Shown here: piece after piece, positions 1 through 5,867 of the stretch
Position numbering within the stretch: position 1 is the stretch's first letter
Layout: every line of letters starts with the position of its first letter
Assembly: GCA_030621805.1 (NCBI GenBank)
Contig: JAUXGY010000134.1
Location: 1 to 5,867, forward strand
Source: Kiritimatiellales bacterium
GTDB lineage: Bacteria > Verrucomicrobiota > Kiritimatiellia > Kiritimatiellales > Pontiellaceae
Length of the DNA stretch: 5,867 nucleotides
Reading direction: 5' to 3'
Position numbers and translations under genes: made by a program
The notes under the pieces: model-generated
What the model saw: the letters and a program-made list of their open reading frames with translations, nothing else
Database searches by the model: none
What the model was told of the DNA's origin: nothing

Positions 1-1751
1 GCCATCCCATCTTTTTGCAGCTGGGTCCACCGGGCTCGTAGCCGCTCGGAAATCCCCGTTGCCATTTTATCGTCGTACCGCTTAAAGGCCTCCAGCCGCT
101 GCACAGGAGAAAGCTTGTCCCAGCCCATCTTGGAGGTGTCGAACGAAACGATGCCCATTTGCAGCAGGGCATCGGCCTGCGCTGAATCTGAACTGGGATT
201 CCTGAGCTTCTCTATTTTTACGGCCACATCGATCGTCTTTTCTTTTAAGTCCTGCTCGGCGTGGGTGCATCGAAACAACGCATTCAGCCCTTTTTTCTGG
301 GTGCTGTTCTGAACCAAATTACGTGTGGGTTTTTGGTCAACGCGGTCGAGCAGCTCTTCGAGGCGGGCCGTATTTCCCTTGTCGGCGAGATCTTGCAAAT
401 AGGCGATGTATGCTTCCATCTCTGCGGAATTATTTTTCCGGAGCACCTCGATGAAGTCGGCCTGCGCCGAATAGCGAAGGGGCAACTCCGGAATACATTT
501 GCGTTGATCCGCCGAGTTGAAGGTAACCACAACCCAGCGCATGAGTTCTGGACGTGTCAGCATTTGATCGGCTTGCGCAAGCGCGTCGTTCAGCGCCGTT
601 ATATCCAGTTTGGCTCGCCCTCCATCCTTAACCGGGATCCGGGCCAAGAACAGTTGGATTACCAACCGTAGTTCTTCATCCTCTACCTCCTCGGCAATGG
701 ACTGACCACGTGCCAAGGCTTCCGGCGTGAGCCACACCTTTGATGTGGAATAGCTATTTTTGAGCAACAGGATCTTTCTGGGAAGATACTTGCGCACAAA
801 CCCATCGAATCCGTGGCGCAGTGCCATGGCATAGGTCTGCGGATAGAGCGGGAGGTCGCCGGTGGAGAGAAAGGCGATCACCTCCTCGGTTTTTTCGAAC
901 GAGGCGGCCAGATCGACCAGCATGAAGAGGGTGGTCTGATCGGTACGGGAGGTACTCACCCGGTTGGCGTGCCAGAGGCGCAGTATATCTTGAGTCAAGC
1001 GATCCTTTTCTTCGCCCGGTTCCATATCCATCGTGTGCTTGATCAGGGTGTGGTAGGTGGCGCTCGAAAGCTTGGCTTGCCCATTTTCCGACAACAACCC
1101 AACCAGCCCCATCAACAATTCTGGGCTATCGAGTATTTCCGGTTTTTCCTTCCCCCGTCCCAGTAGCCAGTTGTACGCATCCAACCGCTCCTTCGCGGAA
1201 CGCTCTTCATCGGCAAAAAAGGTTTCCAACCAAGGGCCGTCATCCGGTGTATTTTGAAGGTAGATTTTGAGCAGACGCTTGAGATCGCTAGCGGGCAGAT
1301 CCTGTTCCGGCAACCACTCCGTAAGTTTTGGATAATCTGTTCGCTGAACCCGGTTGAGACAATTCTGCACCGTTGCAAACGAGGCGGCTCCATCGGAACC
1401 TAGCAACTCCCGCAGGCATTCCTTCCCCGCATAGAGGCGGGCTTCGTTATAGTCGTCGCCCTGCTTGCGCCGCTCCTGCTCAATGCGGCTGAACCCTTGG
1501 GATATCCATTGCGAAACAAACTGCTTGTACCACTCATGGGCAGATTCGCTTCCCGACTCGGCCACGATGCGCTGCGCAAAGGCCAACTCCTTCCGGGAAC
1601 CCTTCGGATTCTGGAAGACTTGCTGCAGGGTACTCCTCTCGTTGTAGGTTTGTCCTTGGAGGAGGGTAACCTGCTTGTCCAACCGCGACATATGCTCGAA
1701 GAGTTCGAAGGCCCGATCCGGATCCGACGCAACGATCAACTGCGTGGCCTC
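1..1751 (-). other. C-terminal helical region, unrecognised, runs off the window (residues about 1373-1956)
   Basis: About 584 residues, helical throughout, beginning with a TPR-like pair and then losing clear TPR signatures. Local helix-pair units are visible, for example LDAYNWLLGRGKEKPEILDS and LFMLVDLAASFEKTEEVIAF. The last 150 or so residues become more polar and charged (for example HAEQDLKEKTIDVAVKIEKL), with SPVQRLEAFKRYDDK near the end, and could include a coiled coil. The frame is still open at position 1, so the true C-terminus lies outside. No catalytic motif, sorting tail or membrane segment was seen. Confidence 0.5.
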
Positions 1752-4700
1752 TCTCCACTTATTCCGCCATTGGTACCAATTCTGGATGGCCGCACCCATT
1801 TTCAGGTTTTCGAGTTGCTCCACCTTTTCCATCCCATACCGGTTTTTCCATTCCGAATAGCGGGCAAACATGGCTAGCGTGCGTTCCGATTCATCCGGGG
1901 ATTTATCCACACCCCGACCCCAACTCTTTCGAAATAACAACAACCACTCAAATAGTTTATCCTGCTTTTCCGGATCGATCGCCATTTCATCGGCATGCTC
2001 TGCAAAATAGGTCAGCACAAGCGAGGCGCGTTCGCCATGGTTGTTTTCCTCCAGCACGGTCTTGACCAAACCCGAACCAAAGGTCTGTTGTTCCTGCGCA
2101 TTGATCTTTTCCAATACAGGCTTCCCTGGGTCTCCATTAAAACGATTGAGGACTTCCGTCAAAATGGGTTGCGAGTTTCCGGGCAACACATGGGGGTTGA
2201 AGGTTTCCCACTCGCTGAGAAACCCCATTTTTTCCATCCAACCGTAGTCAACCCCAGTATTCAAATAGCGTTGAACCAACGACCGCGCCGCGCCGCCATT
2301 CTGGATGCGGGCGTCATAATACGAGAGCTCGGCCAGCAAGACGGACAACGCCTCCACGGGCAAATCCACGCTGGAGAACATTTGCTGCACCCCCGAATAT
2401 TTTTGACAGATCGCCTGATGGTTCTGGTAGGTAACGCCGCCTTCTCCGGCTTTTGCAATGATCCGTTTCTCGGTGTCCGTGAACAACTCGGCAAGATACT
2501 GCTCCAAGAATTGAAGCAACTCCTCCTTGGGTGAGTTTTCCTTCTTCAGCGCAACCCACGACTTGAGCAACTGTGCACTCAGATGGGTTTGGTTCCTCTT
2601 GTTCCAATCCTCCATCTGCGCCCAGAACAATCTGTCGAGATCCACCGGACGGCCACCGAGTTCCGGCAAGCGCAATACCAGCTCCGCCGCACGGTTGTTT
2701 TGGGCGGCCGTCTTCAGCACCTTTTCCACCCGCACGAGGTAGTCCGCGTCCGTCTCCGACGCAAGGATATCCAACACGCCCTTGAGTACCACGTAGCTGG
2801 GATTGGTGGGTTCCATTTCCGCCAACAGTTTTTCCGTCTCGTCGAAGCGCCCCGCGGCATATAGCCCAGTCAGATAAAACTCCAGCGGTTGGATGCGGCG
2901 GCCTTGGTTGTTCGAGTTATAGTTGTAAAAGTGGTAAACTACCGAATTCTTCCTCAGTATTTTCTCGGCTAGGCGCATAAGTTCATCCTGATCCGGTTCC
3001 ATCCCGGTGTGGTCGATATAAGCCACAAGCTCCGAAAATCCATTTCGTTCTTGGTAGGAAAGATCCGTCCTGATCCGGCAAAATTCCAGATAGAGTTCAC
3101 GCCGCTGCTGCTGGAGATCCTTCAAGGTCTCGTCCGCCAGATAGCGCAGATTGCCGGACGGTTTTTCGGGGGCCTGCCAGTCCGGCGCCAGAATTCCGGC
3201 CTCCAAGGGGTCGAACAACTTGGGCAACTGCGCCCGGCCGCTCTCGTACCACCGGTTGTGCGACAACATACGTTCGAGCGACTGGCAACAGTTCTGAGCC
3301 ATATTCATATCCGAGAGGGCGGACTTTTCCAGCTGTCCCAGCAACAAGGAGATGTAGGCCAGCCGTTTTTCATAGCTGACCGAGGAGTTGTTCATTCGGT
3401 TTTGCGATTGGGTAACCATCTGTCCCACCAGATTTGCGGACAAAGTTGAGATCAGCTCCTGCGCGGCTTCGGGATCGTCCATGGATAACAATCCGCACAA
3501 CCGCATCGATACCCCGTTCCATCCGGGGCGGAGTTCCTGCAGCTTACGATACCCCGTAATCGCCTCATCATGTCGGTCCAGTTTTTCGCAGGCAAACGCA
3601 TACTCGAAGATCTGCCGAGGGGAGGGTTCGTTGCCGGAACGGAGACGCTCGAGCAGCATGGATTCTAAGCTTTTGTTTTTGATCAGGTTCAGACAGTTGT
3701 CGAACTGGTAGTTATTACGATAGGTTGTGTTTTGGCCATAGATATGTTGCAGGCTCTCGTTCCGCAACATGATGGCCACGCGCTGGACGGCGACTTCCGT
3801 TTCCCCTTTATCCAAGAGATTCCGTACCCGCTGGTAGGGGTCGGGCGGACGTGTTGCGGACGAGCGAGACCCACTGCGGCGGGACGTGCCGGTTGACTGC
3901 GTGGCCAGTAGCGCATCGAGCGGCATGTCCAGCGACTCCATAATCTCCATCAGGCGCATCCGCTGCGAGCGGTTCGTGCCGACGGACAGGATCATTTTTT
4001 CCACTTCGGCTTTCAGTTCCGGGTTCAGTGCTTCCGGGATCTTCTCCAGCTGGCTCGCCGCCGACAACAACCATTGCTCCACAAGCTTTTTCTGGGTGCG
4101 ATCCTTACATCCCTTCCCCGCCGCCAGCAAAAGTTCGAGGCTCCGCTCCGGTTTACTTTCGTTGTGCCAACAGGCCAATGCAAGTTGATCGTCGAGGGTC
4201 GGGGTCTCCGTTTTCTCCAGTGCCTGCGCGGCGCTTGCAAGCACCTCGTCTGATGCGTCCAACTGTGCAAGAACCAACAGGCGGAAGAGCGCATCGTCGT
4301 CCACCTCGGCCGCCGCCTTCAATTCCGTCACGCCCACCTTTCCAAGCGTTCCAGAGTCGCTAAACCGGCCAAGAGCCTGAATCACCTGCATCTGCACATT
4401 CGGTAGCTGGCTCGGTGGAAACTGAAGGGGTATATTGCTATAATGGCGAGATCCACCATAGTAGCTTCCGGGAAGCCCCCGATACATCACATGGCTTTTT
4501 CCGCCAAGCTGCCGATAGAAGGCCTTTTTCTGCATCTCCATGATCGCCGCCGCATCGTTCACCGCAATCGCCTGCGCAAATTCCAGCGACAGCCTCACCT
4601 CCTCGGAAACCCCCTTAAGCCCTTCGACCCGCTTGCTGACCTTCGCCAGCAGGTCGAGTAGCTCGGAAGGCGTTGGCTGATCGGCGGGTATCGAACGAAG

Positions 4701-5867
4701 CACTTGGAGTACGATATACGAGAGCTGCGTGAGATCCTCTGAGTTGGACATCACCTGATCCGCCACCTCGGGTAGCAGAGCGCTCAATGCAGGAAATTTC
4801 CCGATTCCCTGCGATAGAATCCGCAGGGCAATCAGCGGATGCTCTTCGGAAACCCCGGCAAACGCCTCGCGGAGTTCTATCTCCGTCTCAAGGGTCTGCG
4901 GCATGACGACCGTCTGCATCAGGCGCAACTCCTTCGAATCCGGGTAGAGCGCAAACGCCGCCTTCCACCATGCGACTTGATGAATAGGCTTGTCCGCCCC
5001 GATCAGTAGTAAGCGGACATAGACCAGCTCCTCCTCGATCCCTGTTTTGGAAAGAACGGCTTCACGTTCCTTCTCGGGTAAAGCAGCAAGAATCCCCTTC
5101 AAATGCGCCAGCACATAGGGTTCGAGAACCTCCAGCCGCGAGGGACACATCCCCGGAGCGGTTCCCGCAGAATAATATCGGTAGGCATTGCTCTGACGAT
5201 AGGCATAGGCCTGTCGATTATAGCCTCCTCCCATGGCTTGGTAGATCCGCAACAAGTCGTCCGAAACCATATCGGTGTAAGTGCCGTACGCACTCGGGCT
5301 TCTCAGCGCAGCGGAAGCAGAGGGCGGCTTTACGCCCGGACGTTCCTGCTTCACATTCAGGAGCGAGGCAAAAATCTTCGCCGCCTCCTCCGCATGGCCG
5401 CTTTCCTCCAGCACCAGGGCATACAGATAGTCAAAGCGATAGTCCTCGGTCTCCATGGCAGAGCGCCTCCGCAACGGTTCAACCAGCGGCTCCCAGTATC
5501 CTTTTTTAACTAGCGCTTCCATCAGATCGATAAAACCATCGGCGTTCTCGGTCACCCGAGGATCGACCATCATCTCACTGGCTCGGCCAGGATCTCCGTA
5601 CAACAGTTCAAACTCCACCACTTTGCGGAAGGCACGTCCCGTTGGATCGGAATCCGCCACGCGCATCATCATCGCCCGAGCCACATCGTAGTTACCGAGA
5701 TCTTCCTCCAGCTTGGCTTTTGCGCGCAGCACCGCCACATCGTTGGGGCGCAGCTCCAGCACACGGTTGAGCACCGAAGCGCGCTCGTTTTCGCGGTGGT
5801 TGATTCGGTAGCATTCCGCCAACCCCAACAACGGGAAGGCCGACTTTTTGGAGTTCTCCGCGCGGCG
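1..5867 (-). CDS. Giant TPR/helical-repeat protein, partial at both ends
   Basis: The minus-strand frame read from 5867 downward has 1955 complete codons and no stop; positions 1-2 begin one more codon (GCN, Ala). No other frame stays open for even a fifth of this length. The translation is protein-like: rich in Leu, Glu, Ala, Lys and Arg, with amphipathic helix pairs throughout and canonical TPR units near the N-terminal side. TPR proteins usually act as scaffolds that bind other proteins; no catalytic motif, nucleotide-binding loop or metal-binding cluster was seen, so no reaction is proposed. No hydrophobic run long enough for a membrane segment is present. A signal peptide or anchor could lie upstream of 5867 and cannot be assessed. 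The earliest in-frame Met codons (residues 66-68) fall inside a TPR helix, so the true start is almost certainly outside the window. No frameshift or nonsense lesion is visible. The family is not recognised beyond TPR/helical repeat. The frame is very secure; the function is unknown. Confidence 0.95.
1752..1850 (-). other. Trp-rich helical segment (residues 1340-1372)
   Basis: Four Trp residues (1340, 1364, 1367, 1371) and several Tyr lie in 33 residues. They include the cluster NWYQWRNKWRE, directly before a TPR-like helix pair containing ASDPDRAFELFEHMSRL (about 1380-1396). Trp at the start of TPR helix A is common, so part of this may simply be helix A packing. Three Trp at spacing 3 and 4 on one helix would form an aromatic stripe. 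Confidence 0.5.
1851..2798 (-). other. Helical block 5, unrecognised (residues about 1024-1339)
   Basis: About 316 residues, mostly predicted by eye to be helical. Examples are AAELVLRLPELGG, LSAQLLKSWVALKKEN and VKTVLEENNHGERASLVL. A Gly-containing polar turn with two Tyr (GEGGVTYQNHQAICQKYSG, around residues 1141-1159) and a loop rich in Gly, Asn and Pro around PHVLPGNSQP break it up. Canonical TPR signatures are scarce here. The part could be diverged TPR or a different alpha-solenoid. Confidence 0.5.
2799..2888 (-). repeat. TPR-like unit (residues about 994-1023)
   Basis: A helix pair with the turn AAGRFDETEKLLAEMEPTNP, typical of TPR: a Gly before helix B, hydrophobic residues at helix-B spacing, and a closing Pro. 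It lacks the usual Ala at consensus position 20, so it is a degenerate unit. The next helices (SYVVLKGVLDILAS and onward) continue the solenoid. Confidence 0.6.
2895..2951 (-). other. Asn/Tyr-rich loop 4 (residues 973-991)
   Basis: The segment VVYHFYNYNSNNQGRR has Tyr at 978, 981 and 983, Phe at 980, and Asn at 982, 984, 986 and 987. It sits between a helix ending in KILRKNS and a TPR-like helix pair starting with LEFYLTGLYAAG. It is the fourth aromatic/polar interruption of the solenoid. Confidence 0.6.
2952..3518 (-). other. Helical block 4 (residues about 784-972)
   Basis: About 190 residues of helical sequence. It includes a polar Asn/Ser/Gln/Met-rich patch around residues 818-832 (near M825) and a CysCys pair in the segment AQNCCQSLERML. 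Later helices (for example SELVAYIDHTG followed by DELMRLAEKILRKNS) again have TPR-like spacing. No family signature stronger than helical repeat was recognised. Confidence 0.5.
3519..3620 (-). repeat. Canonical TPR unit (residues about 750-783)
   Basis: One clear 34-residue TPR. Taking P781 as consensus position 32 puts A757 at position 8, A769 at 20, Y773 at 24 and L776 at 27, all accepted residues for those sites. The core reads EYAFACEKLDRHDEAITGYR and the unit ends in QELRPGW. A shorter, less regular unit follows (LCGLLSMDDPEAAQELIS). This shows that the TPR fold recurs well beyond the N-terminal block. Confidence 0.8.
3696..3746 (-). other. Asn/Tyr/Gln-rich loop 3 (residues 708-724)
   Basis: The stretch IYGQNTTYRNNYQF is a third aromatic, polar interruption. 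It has Tyr at 710, 716 and 720, and Asn at 713, 718, 719 and 724. It connects a preceding helix (VAVQRVAIMLRNESLQ) to a following one (NLIKNKSLESMLLERLR), and a canonical TPR unit begins some 25 residues later. Confidence 0.55.
3831..3902 (-). other. Ser/Arg/Pro low-complexity linker (residues 656-679)
   Basis: A short basic, disordered-looking segment, STGTSRRSGSRSSATRPPDP, separates two helical blocks. Five Arg and many Ser/Thr residues occur with no hydrophobic residue to anchor a helix, in a protein that is otherwise acidic and Leu-rich. It is most simply a flexible hinge between solenoid segments. Binding to a polyanion is possible, but nothing here shows it. Confidence 0.65.
3903..4400 (-). 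other. Helical-repeat block 3 (residues about 490-655)
   Basis: About 166 residues of paired helices. The stretch around W567 (LALACWHNESKPERSLELLL, then AAG) looks like a degenerate TPR, with small residues where the two helices would pack. Neighbouring helices (for example ALFRLLVLAQLDASDEVLAS) could equally be read as HEAT-like. Many acidic residues occur around 520-530 and 600-620. The block ends at the Ser/Arg linker, suggesting a structural unit boundary there. Confidence 0.55.
4401..4520 (-). other. Tyr/Gly/Pro-rich loop 2 (residues 450-489)
   Basis: A second interruption of the helical solenoid. It has Tyr at 451, 462, 469, 470 and 476, Gly at 455, 456, 464, 467, 471 and 472, and a Pro-rich end (480, 484, 485, 489). 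The core reads GLPGSYYGGSRHYSN. It resembles loop 1 in composition but not in residue order. It lies between two helical blocks, immediately after a helix containing EMQKKAFYRQLGG, and probably forms an extended surface loop. Confidence 0.65.
4521..5162 (-). other. Helical-repeat block 2 (residues about 236-449)
   Basis: About 214 residues of successive amphipathic helices rich in Leu, Glu, Ala and Val. A TPR-like helix B ending in the typical ALYPDS turn follows two Trp residues (AWWKAAFALYPDS). Other units such as LIALRILSQGIGKFPALSALLP and SYIVLQVLRSIPADQP have the right hydrophobic spacing but lack the full TPR signature, so I call this degenerate TPR or a related helical solenoid. No active-site-like motif was noticed. 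Confidence 0.6.
5163..5243 (-). other. Tyr/Gly-rich loop 1 (residues 209-235)
   Basis: Seven tyrosines occur within 24 residues (209, 216, 221, 223, 229, 231, 232), mixed with Gly, Asn, Gln, Arg and Ser, including the run GGGYNRQAYAYRQSNAYRYY. The composition does not fit a packed TPR helix, so this is read as a long inter-helical loop or a low-complexity insertion. It is followed by a short Gly/Pro/Cys segment (TAPGMCPSR) and then the helices resume. Its role is unknown; aromatic-rich loops can mediate binding or self-association, which is inference here. Confidence 0.65.
5268..5342 (-). other. Pro/Ser/Ala linker (residues about 176-200)
   Basis: Directly after the third TPR unit the protein changes to a stretch rich in Pro, Ser, Ala and Gly (RPGVKPPSASAALRSPSAYG), unlike the Leu/Glu-rich helices around it. 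It probably is a flexible connector leading into a short helix (about 200-208) and then the first Tyr-rich loop. It marks the end of the regular N-terminal TPR block. Confidence 0.6.
5340..5846 (-). repeat. N-terminal TPR block (residues about 8-176)
   Basis: This is the part of the giant protein where TPR units are clearest. Two adjacent units end in a Pro at residues 41 and 75, exactly 34 residues apart, which is the TPR period. The first ends in LELRPND. The second carries small residues at the packing positions (A51, A63) and ends in VADSDP. A third unit at about 143-176 has A150, G157, A162, F166 and L169 in the positions expected for TPR helices A and B (core YALVLEESGHAEEAAKIF). The stretch between, about 77-140, is helical and probably holds one or two degenerate units. 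Known TPR arrays form a right-handed superhelix that binds peptides or proteins in its groove; the partner here is unknown. The array may start before the window edge. Confidence 0.85.

Noticed and set aside
261..671. Plus-strand open frame of 136 codons, and similar ones at 3009-3449 and 5103-5513
   Set aside because: All are on the same antisense phase as the giant frame, where stops are scarce because its opposing codons are common ones. None gives a family-like protein.
1112..1758. Short minus-strand frames in other phases (1112-1393, 1400-1732, 1534-1758)
   Set aside because: They overlap the giant frame on the same strand out of phase, are Arg/Ser/Pro-rich in the way out-of-phase translations are, and the giant frame continues unbroken through them.
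1995..2534. Plus-strand open frame of 179 codons
   Set aside because: It lies wholly antisense to the giant minus-strand gene. Its product is rich in His, Gln, Arg and Gly, as expected of an antisense shadow, and shows no domain or obvious ribosome binding site.
4439..4444. TATAAT on the plus strand, resembling a promoter -10 box
   Set aside because: There is no matching -35 element at the usual distance, nothing credible downstream to transcribe, and the bases are explained as codons of loop 2 on the minus strand.
5662..5670. Three consecutive in-frame Met codons (residues 66-68) as a possible start for the minus-strand gene
   Set aside because: They sit inside the second helix of a 34-residue TPR unit, and the frame with TPR-like sequence continues upstream to the window edge.
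1..5867. Search for tRNA/rRNA genes, CRISPR repeats, insertion-sequence ends, terminators and long nucleotide repeats
   Set aside because: None was seen by eye. The whole window is coding, and the protein repeats are too diverged to show as DNA repeats.

Overview
The window lies entirely inside one giant protein-coding gene on the minus strand. The frame whose + strand triplets start at positions 3, 6, 9 and so on contains no TTA, CTA or TCA triplet, meaning no minus-strand stop, from one end of the window to the other. It gives 1955 complete codons plus a partial codon at positions 1-2. Neither the start nor the stop codon is here, so the full protein is longer than about 1950 residues. No second gene, RNA gene, mobile element, CRISPR array or intergenic region is visible. 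The shorter open frames on both strands are shadows of this gene.

Read from right to left (protein N to C, numbered from the first complete codon at 5865-5867), the product is almost wholly alpha-helical repeat protein, rich in Leu, Glu and Ala. Residues 8-176 hold the clearest tetratricopeptide (TPR) repeats. Less regular paired helices follow, interrupted by Tyr/Gly/Asn-rich loops near residues 209-235, 450-489, 708-724 and 973-991, and by a Ser/Arg/Pro linker at 656-679. Further TPR-like units sit at 750-783 and about 994-1023. From about 1024 to the end, more than 900 residues are helical, with few units that can be called TPR by eye. I see no enzymatic motif and no membrane-spanning stretch. 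The most that can be said of function is a very large scaffold or protein-interaction surface.

The organism looks bacterial: a dense, intron-free giant frame with GC in the mid-50s percent by eye. Giant TPR/helical-repeat proteins of unknown function are frequent in the Planctomycetota-Verrucomicrobiota group (including Kiritimatiellota), and that is my weak guess. Nothing in the window fixes the taxonomy. The neighbouring genes lie outside, so operon context is unknown.
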